A stretch of DNA of 44,656 nt, from assembly GCA_031266805.1 (NCBI GenBank), contig JAISAH010000108.1:1-44656 (forward strand), in the 5' to 3' direction. The number at the start of each line of letters is the position of its first letter. Within the stretch, counting starts at the first letter, position 1. Origin of the DNA: Gracilibacteraceae bacterium. Its GTDB lineage: Bacteria; Bacillota; Desulfitobacteriia; Desulfitobacteriales; Syntrophobotulaceae. Below the pieces are notes generated by a model that did no database searches, was not told the DNA's origin, and saw nothing but the letters and a program-made list of their open reading frames with translations. Position numbers and translations under genes: made by a program. Of this stretch, positions 7,833 to 15,758 are shown piece after piece.

Positions 7833-8465
7833 ATGAAAAAGGCGTTCTCGATTCTGTTTGTTATCGCATTGATTTTGGTGACAGCGGTGGCTTGCTCCGG
7901 CGCCCCTTCCGCGGCCCAGACTCCGCCCGCCGCCAGCACTCCGCCCGCCGAGCCCGCTCCGCCCGCCGAGACTCCCGCTGTCGCCCCCGGCGACGTGGCC
8001 GGTTTTGAGGAATTTCCGATTGGCGATGATATCGAACTGGGACCGCTGAACGTCGCCGGCGTGTATTTCCAGCCCGTGGACATGGAACCGGCCGGCAACA
8101 GCTTGCCCGCCTCCGAGTCCGATATGCATATGGAAGCCGACATCTCCGCTCTGGCCGCCAATGACTTGGGCTACGGCGCCGGAGACTTTGTGCCCTATCT
8201 GACCGTCAGCTATGAATTGGAAGATGAGAGCGGCAATATACTCGAGGGTAATTTCATGCCCATGAGCGCGAGCGACGGCCCGCATTACGGCGCTAACATC
8301 AAATTCCCGGCGGCCGGAACGTATAAAGTCCGTTTCATCATCTCGAATCCCGAGGCCCAGGGTTATTTGCTGCACGTCGATCCGACGACCGGCGTTGACG
8401 GCCGTTTCTGGAGCGAACCCCTCGTCGCCGAGTGGGACTTTGATTTCGTGCCGCGCACCTGGTAA
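7833..8465 (+). CDS. P19/Tp34-family iron-binding lipoprotein
   Basis: The 210-aa precursor has a lipoprotein signal with the lipid Cys at residue 21 (VTAVACSG), then a Pro/Ala-rich linker to ~50. The rest matches the Fe2+ transport protein family (P19, Tp34): FPIGDDIELGPLNVAGVY, metal-ligand region DMHMEADI, and C-terminal GRFWSEPL...WDF. The family binds Cu2+/Fe at the membrane surface and passes iron to the FTR1 permease. It lies 12 bp after the permease gene with AGGAGGAAAAGG upstream. Confidence 0.92.
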   Translation: MKKAFSILFVIALILVTAVACSGAPSAAQTPPAASTPPAEPAPPAETPAVAPGDVAGFEEFPIGDDIELGPLNVAGVYFQPVDMEPAGNSLPASESDMHMEADISALAANDLGYGAGDFVPYLTVSYELEDESGNILEGNFMPMSASDGPHYGANIKFPAAGTYKVRFIISNPEAQGYLLHVDPTTGVDGRFWSEPLVAEWDFDFVPRTW

Positions 8466-8485
8466 AGTCAGCGTCCTGATTAGCA

Positions 8486-8519
8486 GAGCGCCGGGCCGAA
8501 AAGCGCGGCGCTCGTTTCT
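8486..8519 (+). terminator. Intra-operon terminator-like hairpin
   Basis: A perfect 8-bp GC stem, GAGCGCCG (8486-8493) and CGGCGCTC (8506-8513), is followed by T-rich GTTTCTCGTTTT. It lies between the P19 lipoprotein and DUF2318 genes, so it may lower transcription of downstream genes or stabilise the upstream mRNA. A weaker hairpin (GGAAG/CTTCC, ~8532-8558) follows before the next ribosome binding site. Confidence 0.6.
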
Positions 8520-8576
8520 CGTTTTGGTTAAGGAAGTGCTGGCTAATTCTGTGCTTCCCTAAGGAGGTCCCGCCTT

Positions 8577-9839
8577 ATGCTGCGTTATTTCATTCTGGTG
8601 CTGCAAAACTCGCTGACGGTTTTTATTTTGCTGGCGTTGATCTTATCTCAGGTGTGCCGCGGCCGGAGCGCGGCGTGGAAAAAATGGCTCCCGCCCGCCG
8701 CCGGGGCCGGGGTGCTTTTCGCCTTGGCGGTGGCGGTTTTGCGCCGCTCGACTAATTTGATTAACCGCGAATATTGGAACGTCGGTATTTTGTCCGTGTC
8801 GATCATCGCGGCTGTTTTTTTTATAGCCGCTCTTTGGCTCGAGCGGGATGACGACGCCGGCGGACGTCTGCCTAGCTGGATATACCAGACGGCGGCGGCC
8901 TTGCTTTGCGCTTCCTTGCTTTTTTACACATTGACGGACATTTTTTTGTACCCGGCGGAATTTGTCCTCGTCGGCGAAAGCCTGATCAGCACGGCGTTTC
9001 TCTTTAAGTTCATCGGGTACGCGGCGGCTTTGCTGCTGATCGCCCTCACGGGCTGGGGGCTGTTTCGGGGCAATGGTTATCTCCGCGCCGCCGGGAACTA
9101 TCTGAGCCGGATCCTCCTGACGATCGCGCTGGCCGTCAACCTCGTCAGTCAGGCCGCGGCCATCCTGCAATTTTTATACGGCCGGCGCCTGATCCCGACG
9201 TCCAGAGCTTTTTTCGGCGTGCTGAAACAAATCATCAATTATCATGATTTTTTCCTTTACGCGATCATGGGACTTACCTTTCTCATCCCCTTGGTGGTTT
9301 GGCGCGCGAGCCGGCGCGCCGGCGAAACTTTCGCCAATCCGGCCGAAAAACGGAAAAGCCGGGCGGCCGCCCGAGGGCGCGCCCGCTGGAGCGCCGTGAT
9401 CATCTTGGGCTACGCGCTGGTCGTCCTCAGTTTGACCGCCGGGCGGGCTTTCGATGAAAAAGAAGTCGTCCTTTCCCCGGTGGAGCCGATGGAAATAATA
9501 GGCGCGGAAATCATCATCCCGGCGGAAAATATCAATGACGGACATCTGCACCGTTTTGTGTACACGACTGAGGACGGAGTGGGCGTGCGTTTTATCGTGA
9601 TCAAAAAAAATGAGTCCTCCTACGGCGTCGGTCTGGACGCCTGCGACATCTGCGGCCCCACGGGCTATTATGAGCGCGAGGACGAAGTGGTTTGCAAACT
9701 GTGCGACGTGGTCATGAACAAATCGACCATCGGTTTCAAAGGCGGCTGCAATCCCGTGCCTTTCCCCTATGCGATGCGGCAGGGGAACATGGTGATCAGG
9801 ACCGCGGATCTGGAAAACGAGAAAAGTCGCTTCAAATAG
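8577..9839 (+). CDS. DUF2318 membrane protein of the iron operon
   Basis: The 420-aa protein has about nine membrane segments in its first ~300 residues and then an extracytoplasmic DUF2318 domain. That domain carries Cys pairs in the pattern CDICGPTGYYERE...CKLC and a later GGCNP, typical of the family and suggestive of metal binding. The family occurs with FTR1/P19 genes, and the Campylobacter homologue (Cj1660 position) belongs to the iron system; its exact reaction is not established. AAGGAGGTCC precedes the ATG. Confidence 0.9.
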   Translation: MLRYFILVLQNSLTVFILLALILSQVCRGRSAAWKKWLPPAAGAGVLFALAVAVLRRSTNLINREYWNVGILSVSIIAAVFFIAALWLERDDDAGGRLPSWIYQTAAALLCASLLFYTLTDIFLYPAEFVLVGESLISTAFLFKFIGYAAALLLIALTGWGLFRGNGYLRAAGNYLSRILLTIALAVNLVSQAAAILQFLYGRRLIPTSRAFFGVLKQIINYHDFFLYAIMGLTFLIPLVVWRASRRAGETFANPAEKRKSRAAARGRARWSAVIILGYALVVLSLTAGRAFDEKEVVLSPVEPMEIIGAEIIIPAENINDGHLHRFVYTTEDGVGVRFIVIKKNESSYGVGLDACDICGPTGYYEREDEVVCKLCDVVMNKSTIGFKGGCNPVPFPYAMRQGNMVIRTADLENEKSRFK

Positions 9840-9861
9840 CCGAGCCTAAAGGAGTCAGAAT

Positions 9862-11142
9862 ATGTTTTTGCGCATGGTCAAAGGAGCGCTGTTCCGGCAA
9901 AAAGGGAAAATGCTCATGATCGCTTTTACCATCGCCCTCGGCGCTTCACTGGCTACGGCCATGCTGAACGTCATGCTGGACGTGGGCGACAAGGTGAATC
10001 AGGAGCTCAAGACTTACGGCGCGAATATCAATGTGCGCCCCAAAGAGGCGTCGCTGCTGGACGATCTGTACGGCATGGAGGAAAACGCCGCCGAGACCGC
10101 GCGGTATTTGCGGGAAGACGAGCTGGGAAATATCAAGACGATATTCTGGGCCTTCAATATCGTGGATTTTGCCCCTTATCTGGAAACGCGGGCCCGGCTG
10201 AACGGCGCGGATGAGGTCAGGCTGGCCGGCGTCTGGTTCGATCATCATCTGGAACTGCCGACCGGAGAAAGTCTGGACACCGGGCTGGCCCGGATGAAAA
10301 ACTGGTGGGATGTGACGGGAGAGTGGCCCAGCGACGGCGATACGGACACGGCGATCGTCGGCGGCCTGTTGGCGCGCCGTTTTGGCATTCAGCCCGGCGA
10401 CCGGTTTACGCTGACCATCGGCGCTCAGGACGTGGATTTGCTGGCCGGCGGCGTATTTGACTCCGGCGGCGCCGAGGATGAACAAATATTTGTCCCTCTG
10501 CCCGTCGCCCAAAAACTGGCGGAGAGGCCTGGGCTGGTCAGCCGGGTGGAAGTCAGCGCCCTGACGACCCCCGACAACGAGCTGTCGCGGCGGGCGGCCC
10601 AAAATCCCAAGGGCCTTTCGATCAAAGAATGGGAAACCTGGTACTGCACCGCTTACGTCAGCGCCATCTGCTATCAGATCGACGAAGTGATGAGCGGCGC
10701 CGTTTCCAAGCCGATCCGCCAAGTGGCCGAGTCGGAAGGCGCCATTTTGGAAAAAACGCAGCTGCTCATGCTGCTGATCACCATCCTGAGCCTCCTGGGC
10801 TCGGCGCTGGGCATCTCGAACCTTGTCACGGCCAGCGTCATGGAGCGCAGCCGGGAAATCGGCCTTTTGAAGGCGGTGGGGGCGAATAACTCGCCCATAG
10901 CCGGACTGGTGCTGGCGGAAATAACGGTGACGGGCCTTTTGGGCGGGGTGGCCGGCTATTTTGCCGGACTGGGCTTCGCGCAGATCATCGGCCGTTCGGT
11001 TTTCGGCTCAGCTATTGAGATAAAACCGATGGTCATTCCCATCGTCGCGGTGCTCGTTTTTGTCATCACGCTGGCCGGCAGCATCCCTTCTATCAGATAT
11101 ATGCTTTCCCTCCATCCGGCGGAAGTTTTGCACGGCAGGTGA
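9862..11142 (+). CDS. FtsX/MacB-type ABC permease, subunit 1
   Basis: The 426-aa protein has an N-terminal membrane helix (~15-35), a large extracytoplasmic domain (~36-290) and three C-terminal helices of the FtsX fold. The segment MERSREIGLLKAVGAN is the conserved cytoplasmic loop that contacts the ATPase. The second permease and ATPase follow at once. This is the Cj1661-like position of the P19 iron operon, where the ABC part is thought to supply energy or move reductant; the substrate is unknown. Confidence 0.9.
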   Translation: MFLRMVKGALFRQKGKMLMIAFTIALGASLATAMLNVMLDVGDKVNQELKTYGANINVRPKEASLLDDLYGMEENAAETARYLREDELGNIKTIFWAFNIVDFAPYLETRARLNGADEVRLAGVWFDHHLELPTGESLDTGLARMKNWWDVTGEWPSDGDTDTAIVGGLLARRFGIQPGDRFTLTIGAQDVDLLAGGVFDSGGAEDEQIFVPLPVAQKLAERPGLVSRVEVSALTTPDNELSRRAAQNPKGLSIKEWETWYCTAYVSAICYQIDEVMSGAVSKPIRQVAESEGAILEKTQLLMLLITILSLLGSALGISNLVTASVMERSREIGLLKAVGANNSPIAGLVLAEITVTGLLGGVAGYFAGLGFAQIIGRSVFGSAIEIKPMVIPIVAVLVFVITLAGSIPSIRYMLSLHPAEVLHGR

Positions 11143-11146
11143 CAGA

Positions 11147-12280
11147 GTGAAAAAACGGACTTTTTATTTGAAAATGATCATCAGCTCTCTGGCCCGCCGG
11201 CGCTCGCGCATGTTCGTCGCCTTGCTGGCCGTGGCCATAGGCGCGACGGTGCTTTCGGGCCTGGTGACGATCTATTATGACATCCCGCGCCAGATGGGGC
11301 AGGAATTCCGCTCTTACGGCGCGAACCTGATCCTCATGCCCGCCGGGGACGAGCAGACGCTGACGCGGGAAAAAACCGAAACCGTCAGGTCGATTTTTCC
11401 GGCGGAGAGCGTGACCGGCATGGCCCCCTACCGCTATCAGTCCGCAAAAATAAACGAGCAGCCTTTCATGGCCGCCGGCACGGATTGGGCCGAGGCGCGC
11501 GCCGCCAGCCCGTATTGGTATGTGACCGGCGAGTGGCCGCTTGACGCGGGTGAAACGCTCATCGGCCAGGAGGTGGCCGATACGATCCGTCTGCTGCCGG
11601 GCAGCGTTTTCACCTTGACGGGAACGGGCGAGGGCGGCGAGATCTTCAGCCGTGATTTTACCGTGACCGGAGTCGTGCAGACAGGAGGCACGGAGGAAGC
11701 GTTTATCTTCATGTCGCTCGCCGATTTTACCGCCTTGATGGGCGAAGGGCAGTTCGACGTGGTGGAGTGCAGCATCCGGGCCTCCGAGACGGAACTGGCG
11801 GCATGGGCGGCGGAAATAGAGAGCGAGGTCCCCGGGGTGACGCCGCGGCTGGTCAGGCAGGTCACCCAATCCGAAGGCGCGGTGCTGGGCAAGCTGCAGG
11901 CTCTTGTTTACCTGGTCACAGCCGTTGTGCTGCTCTTAACGATGATTTGCGTGGCGACCACGATGATGGCGGTGGTGACGGAGCGCCGGCGGGAAATAGG
12001 TTTGAAAAAAGCCCTCGGGGCCTCTAACCAGGAAGTGGTCAATGAATTTTTAGGCGAGGGCGTGCTGCTGGGCGCCATTGGCGGACTATTGGGCGTGGCG
12101 CTCGGTTTTTTCTTCGCTCAGGCCGTGAGCATGAATGTTTTTAACCGCCCGATCGCTTTTCAGCCGCTTCTGGCGCCGGGCACGCTCATAATATCGATGC
12201 TGATCACCGGGCTGGCTTGTCTCCCGCCGGTGAAAAGCGCGGCCGACGTCGATCCGGCTATTGTTTTGCGCGGCGAGTGA
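11147..12280 (+). CDS. FtsX/MacB-type ABC permease, subunit 2
   Basis: The 377-aa protein has the same layout as the previous one (N-terminal helix, extracytoplasmic domain, three C-terminal helices, loop TERRREIGLKKALGASN), so the two probably form a heterodimer. I chose the GTG at 11147, four bases after the upstream stop and with AGGTGA just before it. The open frame continues upstream to 11060, but that part overlaps the previous gene and does not match the family. Confidence 0.88.
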   Translation: MKKRTFYLKMIISSLARRRSRMFVALLAVAIGATVLSGLVTIYYDIPRQMGQEFRSYGANLILMPAGDEQTLTREKTETVRSIFPAESVTGMAPYRYQSAKINEQPFMAAGTDWAEARAASPYWYVTGEWPLDAGETLIGQEVADTIRLLPGSVFTLTGTGEGGEIFSRDFTVTGVVQTGGTEEAFIFMSLADFTALMGEGQFDVVECSIRASETELAAWAAEIESEVPGVTPRLVRQVTQSEGAVLGKLQALVYLVTAVVLLLTMICVATTMMAVVTERRREIGLKKALGASNQEVVNEFLGEGVLLGAIGGLLGVALGFFFAQAVSMNVFNRPIAFQPLLAPGTLIISMLITGLACLPPVKSAADVDPAIVLRGE

Positions 12281-12292
12281 GGGGGAGGAAAG

Positions 12293-12970
12293 ATGGCTCT
12301 TCTGGAATTAAATGGAATAAAAAAGATCTACGGCAATGTCCGGGCCCTGTGGGACGTGAGCATTTCGGTCGGGCAGGGAGAGTGGATAGCCATCATGGGA
12401 CCGTCCGGCTCCGGCAAGACGACGCTGATGAATATAATAGGCTGTATGGATAAACCGTCGGAGGGATCGGTTATTTTAGACGGCGTGAATATCTCCAAGG
12501 AAAGCGCCAGAAATCTGACTGCCTTGCGCCGCGATAAAATCGGCCTGGTTTTTCAGCAGTTTCATCTCATCAATTACCTCACCGCGCTGGAAAATGTCAT
12601 GGTGGCCCAATATTACCACAGTCTGCCTGATGAAGCCGAGGCGCTGCAGGCTTTGGGACGGGTCGGCCTGCAGGAGCGGGCCAGGCATCTGCCGAGCCAG
12701 CTGTCCGGGGGCGAGCAGCAGCGGGTGTGTATTGCCCGCGCTTTGATAAATTATCCGATGCTGATCCTCGCCGACGAGCCGACCGGTAATCTGGACGAGG
12801 CCAATGAAAAAATAGTTCTGTCCATTCTGCGCAATCTGCACGCGGAGGGCAGTACGATCATCGTGGTGACTCACGACCCGGAAGTGGCGGAAGAAGCTCA
12901 GCGCACCATCGTGCTGGAACATGGGCTCATTGCCGCTGTCACGGAGAATAAACGGGAGAAGGCGGAATGA
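12293..12970 (+). CDS. ABC transporter ATPase (LolD/MacB type)
   Basis: The 225-aa ATPase has Walker [10 protein letters not shown] (36-44), a Q-loop at VFQQFH, signature [15 protein letters not shown], Walker [13 protein letters not shown] and the H-loop VVTHDPE. It should energise the two FtsX-type permeases just upstream. A GGGGGAGGAAAG site precedes the ATG, and the stop overlaps the next start by four bases (ATGA). Confidence 0.95.
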   Translation: MALLELNGIKKIYGNVRALWDVSISVGQGEWIAIMGPSGSGKTTLMNIIGCMDKPSEGSVILDGVNISKESARNLTALRRDKIGLVFQQFHLINYLTALENVMVAQYYHSLPDEAEALQALGRVGLQERARHLPSQLSGGEQQRVCIARALINYPMLILADEPTGNLDEANEKIVLSILRNLHAEGSTIIVVTHDPEVAEEAQRTIVLEHGLIAAVTENKREKAE

Positions 12971-13386
12971 AGGCGCGGATTTTTTGGCTGGCGGCGCTTT
13001 GGACGTTTTTCTGTGTCCTGAGCGGCTGCGGAGGGAGCGCTCCGGCGTATGAGGACGGAGTTTTTTCCGGGCGCAGCGGCGCCGACGATACGGGCGCTTA
13101 CGGCGAAGTGACTGTGACGGTAACGGATGGGGTGATCACGGACTGCCGTTTTGTCACCTGGCAGGAGGACGGCAGCCCGAAGGATGAAGAATATGGCAAA
13201 GTGAACGGCGCGATTTCCAATCAGGCCTATTATAACAGCGCCCAATTGGCGGTGCGGGCAATGGAGCGTTACGCCGAGCAATTCGTGGAAGTGAAAACTC
13301 TGGACGAAGTCGACGCTATAACCGGAGCCACGATCTCGCACGATCAGTTTATCGAGGCGGCGGAGGAAGCGCTGGCGGGAGCTTAA
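12967..13386 (+). CDS. FMN-binding-domain lipoprotein
   Basis: The 139-aa precursor has a lipoprotein signal (FCVLSGCGG, Cys21) and one FMN_bind domain (~30-137). The C-terminal motif DAITGATIS fits the D..(S/T)GAT flavinylation signal, in which ApbE attaches FMN covalently to a Thr (probably Thr122). It is therefore likely an electron carrier on the outer face of the membrane. Its start overlaps the ATPase stop, which places it in the iron operon, so it may supply electrons for iron reduction at the surface. No apbE gene is visible in the window. Confidence 0.9.
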   Translation: MKARIFWLAALWTFFCVLSGCGGSAPAYEDGVFSGRSGADDTGAYGEVTVTVTDGVITDCRFVTWQEDGSPKDEEYGKVNGAISNQAYYNSAQLAVRAMERYAEQFVEVKTLDEVDAITGATISHDQFIEAAEEALAGA

Positions 13387-13391
13387 GTGAA

Positions 13392-13847
13392 ATGAAACGC
13401 GAGGAGGCGCCTGGAAGCTCAGCTATTCTCAACGGATTTGGGCGGGTCGATTATATTGATTCGTATCAAATTACAAAATCTACCGATGAAAGCATTGAGG
13501 AAATTTCGGCGCAAATATTCAAATTGCCGGCCTGGGTCAATTTGCTGATGAAAATGAGGAACGCGCTGGTTCGGCCCTTTGGCCTGAAGGGGAAAGAGGA
13601 TGAAGATGAAAGCGCCGGCCGGGAATTTTTTACGAAAATAGAGCAAACCGAGAATGAGCTGGTCATGGGAGAAAACGACCGGCATTTAAATTTCCGGGTG
13701 TCGGTATTGGCCGACAGAGCGGTTTCGCTTGTTTATGTGACGACAGTTGTGCATTATAATAATAAGATGGGCAAAGTATATTTCTTTTTTGTAAAACCTT
13801 TCCATAAAATAATTGTGAGATCAGTGATGAAGCGGTATGGAAGGTAG
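13392..13847 (+). CDS. DUF2867-like small protein
   Basis: The 151-aa protein begins six bases after the FMN-binding lipoprotein gene and is likely the last gene of the iron operon. The segment GRVDYIDSYQI near the N-terminus and a predicted mixed alpha/beta fold fit DUF2867. No signal peptide or catalytic motif stands out. Its role with iron uptake is not known. Codon use is more A/T-rich than in the upstream genes. Confidence 0.7.
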   Translation: MKREEAPGSSAILNGFGRVDYIDSYQITKSTDESIEEISAQIFKLPAWVNLLMKMRNALVRPFGLKGKEDEDESAGREFFTKIEQTENELVMGENDRHLNFRVSVLADRAVSLVYVTTVVHYNNKMGKVYFFFVKPFHKIIVRSVMKRYGR

Positions 13848-13861
13848 AAAATGACAGGGTG

Positions 13862-13890
13862 TGGATTCCGGGACAAGCCCGGAATGACGG
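13862..13890. repeat. Dispersed palindromic repeat, locus 3
   Basis: This is a full 29-bp copy, TGGATTCCGGG...CCCGGAATGACGG, with an ACAAG loop, 15 bp after the end of the iron operon. Confidence 0.85.
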
Positions 13891-13929
13891 AGGTGGATCC
13901 GGACGAATGATACGCGGGATCCGCTCGCC

Positions 13930-14121
13930 GGGAAAAGCGCCAAAGGGCGATGAGTCCGCTCTTTGGCGCTTTTATTATTTATGATAAACACTATACGTAC
14001 AGTGGAATTTTTTGGCGGTTCGGCATAAGCTGGCCGCTGCGGACCCGCGGGGTTTGCTCCCGGGGCGTTTTGCTTTTTCCGCAGGAGAGGCTTATGCCCA
14101 ACTAACGATTGTTTGTTAGTT
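13930..14121 (-). ncRNA. Candidate small RNA of unknown class
   Basis: A perfect sigma-A promoter on the minus strand (14128-14156) would start RNA near 14121 and the first terminator lies at 13973-13933, giving ~185 nt. No gene fits inside. The RNA would begin with an AACTAAC/GTTAGTT hairpin (14100-14121), then a long stem: a 9-bp outer helix GGCATAAGC/GCTTATGCC (14022-14030 with 14090-14098) and an inner 7-bp helix CTGCGGA/TCCGCAG (14037-14043 with 14078-14084) enclosing a GC-rich apical part. A further near-palindrome lies at 13989-14004. I could not match it to 6S RNA, SRP RNA or a riboswitch class by eye. Confidence 0.5.
13933..13977. terminator. Strong bidirectional terminator
   Basis: A perfect 13-bp stem, AAAAGCGCCAAAG (13933-13945) and CTTTGGCGCTTTT (13961-13973), has T runs on both strands. 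It ends the iron operon on the plus strand and the candidate small RNA on the minus strand. Confidence 0.9.
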
Positions 14122-14127
14122 AATTAT

Positions 14128-14156
14128 ATTATAATATACGCGTGCTTGTATGTCAA
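14128..14156 (-). promoter_or_regulatory. Perfect-consensus minus-strand promoter
   Basis: On the minus strand TTGACA (14156-14151), a 17-bp spacer and TATAAT (14133-14128) match the sigma-A consensus at all 12 positions. It points to the candidate small RNA, since no coding gene follows. Confidence 0.8.
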
Positions 14157-14178
14157 TAGGGAAAATAAAAAAAATCCC

Positions 14179-14206
14179 GCCAAATTTGTCGCACCACAAA
14201 TTTGGC
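14179..14206. promoter_or_regulatory. 11-bp inverted repeat upstream of ccdA
   Basis: GCCAAATTTGT (14179-14189) and ACAAATTTGGC (14196-14206) form a perfect inverted repeat with a 6-base loop. It lies 83 bp before the -35 of the ccdA promoter and 23 bp from the small-RNA promoter. No T run follows, so an operator is more likely than a terminator. Confidence 0.5.
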
Positions 14207-14288
14207 GCACACCCGTATTTTGGAATTATTTAACCTATTGTGTTACAAAATGGACTATGATATTTTTTTGGCGGCGGCGGCCTTTTTT

Positions 14289-14318
14289 TAGACAAAATAT
14301 ATCCGCCCGTGCTATACT
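14289..14318 (+). promoter_or_regulatory. Putative promoter of ccdA-tlpA
   Basis: TAGACA (14289-14294), an 18-bp spacer and TATACT (14313-14318). The resulting leader of ~170 nt contains the dispersed repeats. Confidence 0.6.
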
Positions 14319-14338
14319 AAAATCAATTTGTAGGGTTC

Positions 14339-14453
14339 CGTCATTCCGGCTTCATGCCGGAATCCATCCCCGCTTTCTATTTTTTGGATTCCGGGCGGGG
14401 CCCGGAATGACGGGAGGGGATCCTGAGTTTTGGGGCGGGGCCCGGAATGACGG
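14339..14453. repeat. Dispersed palindromic repeat, locus 4 (cluster)
   Basis: There are two full copies in opposite orientation (14339-14366 and 14385-14413) and one truncated copy (14430-14453). They sit in the leader of ccdA and could form hairpins in its mRNA. Confidence 0.85.
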
Positions 14454-14493
14454 ATCATTAAATCATTGAAAAGTTTTCAGAAAGACGGAATCA

Positions 14494-15159
14494 ATGCAAT
14501 ATCTTCTGTTATTTTTAGAGGGAGTTATCACCTTTATTTCTCCATGCCTGCTGCCCATGCTGCCGATATATGTCTCTTATTTTGCCGCGAACAGGACGGG
14601 CAAAAGGAAAACGCTGACCAACGCGCTCGGCTTCGTATTGGGATTTACCTTGGTGTTTGCGGCTATGGGGACCTTTGCCGGAACGCTGGGGAAGTTATTG
14701 GTAAAATATGGAACTTTATTAAATGTAGTGACCGGATTGGTCGTCGTCGTATTCGGACTGAACTTTTTAGGGATTCTCCAGATCGGATTTTTAAACCAAA
14801 CCAGAGGCGGGAACGCCAATGTGAAAAATCTCGGGTTTTTTTCGTCCATACTGTTCGGTTTAATATTTTCCGTCAGCTGGACGCCGTGCGTGGGCGCGTT
14901 TTTAGGCGCGGCTTTGATGACGGCGGCTCAAAGCGGCACCGCGGGGCAGGGGACTTTTATGCTTTTGGTCTTTTCCCTGGGACTTGGGGCGCCGTTTCTT
15001 TTCAGCGCGGTTTTAATTGAACAACTGAAAGGAACATTTGATTTTATCAAGAAAAACTATAAGGTCGTCAACGCGTTTTCCGGGGGACTGCTGGTCGTCG
15101 TCGGTATTTTGATGGCGGCTGGACTGATGGGGCGTTTTCTGGCTTTATTAACATTTTAG
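14494..15159 (+). CDS. ccdA: CcdA/DsbD-type membrane thiol-electron carrier
   Basis: The 221-aa protein has six predicted membrane helices and the two conserved Cys segments of the family, ISPCLLPMLP and SWTPCVGAFLG. CcdA moves electrons from cytoplasmic thioredoxin to thiol proteins outside the membrane. The TlpA-like gene follows after 13 bp and is its likely partner. Start: ATG at 14494, with only a weak AAAGACGG site. Confidence 0.93.
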   Translation: MQYLLLFLEGVITFISPCLLPMLPIYVSYFAANRTGKRKTLTNALGFVLGFTLVFAAMGTFAGTLGKLLVKYGTLLNVVTGLVVVVFGLNFLGILQIGFLNQTRGGNANVKNLGFFSSILFGLIFSVSWTPCVGAFLGAALMTAAQSGTAGQGTFMLLVFSLGLGAPFLFSAVLIEQLKGTFDFIKKNYKVVNAFSGGLLVVVGILMAAGLMGRFLALLTF

Positions 15160-15172
15160 GGGGGTATTTGCC

Positions 15173-15757
15173 ATGAAAAAAAGGACCGCAATTATTTCAA
15201 TCGTTGTATTCGCGGCGGTTTTGGGGATTTCCGCGTACGCGTATAACGCGCTGAGCGCCAAGGCGCGGCCCGAAACGAATCTTTCGGTCGCCGCCGGTCA
15301 GGGAGAGGTCGCCGGCAGCCGGGAAAACGCCGAAAGCGAAAAAACGAAAGCGCCGGATTTTACCATGCTGGACGCGGCGGGCAATGAAGTGAAATTGTCG
15401 GACCTGTTCGGCAAGCCGATCGTGCTGAATTTTTGGGCGAGCTGGTGTCCTCCCTGCAAAACGGAAATGCCTGAATTTGACAAGGTATATAAGGAATCCG
15501 GCGGCGACGTGCGGTTTATGATGGTCGACCTGGCTGACGGCTGGCAGGAAACAACGGAAAAAGGCCTGCAGTACGCTGAGGATCAGGGGTTTTCTTTCCC
15601 GGTTTATTTTGACACGCGGCAGGAAGGCGCGTATATATACGGGATCCAGGCGATCCCCACTACTATTTTCATTGACGGGGACGGATATATCGTCACCGCG
15701 GCGCAGGGCGCGATCGATGAAAAAACATTGCTGAAAGGCCTCGATTTGATCAAATGA
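15173..15757 (+). CDS. Membrane-anchored TlpA/ResA-like thioredoxin
   Basis: The 194-aa protein has an N-terminal signal anchor (~5-25), a low-complexity linker to ~58, and a thioredoxin fold with the active site WASWCPPC (Cys92, Cys95) and a cis-Pro at AIPTT. It probably works as an extracytoplasmic thiol reductant fed by CcdA, for cytochrome maturation or for other thiol proteins. In Campylobacter two TlpA-type genes end the P19 iron locus, so a link to the iron operon upstream is plausible. Its stop lies one base from the stop of the opposite-strand gene. Confidence 0.93.
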   Translation: MKKRTAIISIVVFAAVLGISAYAYNALSAKARPETNLSVAAGQGEVAGSRENAESEKTKAPDFTMLDAAGNEVKLSDLFGKPIVLNFWASWCPPCKTEMPEFDKVYKESGGDVRFMMVDLADGWQETTEKGLQYAEDQGFSFPVYFDTRQEGAYIYGIQAIPTTIFIDGDGYIVTAAQGAIDEKTLLKGLDLIK

Positions 15758-15758
15758 G

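Noticed and set aside
7374-8375. Long minus-strand open frame of 333 codons
   Set aside because: It is antisense to the FTR1 and P19 genes, which have clear motifs. The product is rich in Arg, Gln and Asp, typical of a shadow frame in GC-rich DNA.
14100-14121. Integron attC-like site (CCCAAC...GTTAG)
   Set aside because: The left box fits loosely but the right box does not, and the spacing and paired inner boxes of attC are absent.
14113-14469. Plus-strand open frame of 118 codons
   Set aside because: It spans the small-RNA promoter, an inverted repeat and several dispersed repeats, and its product is low complexity.
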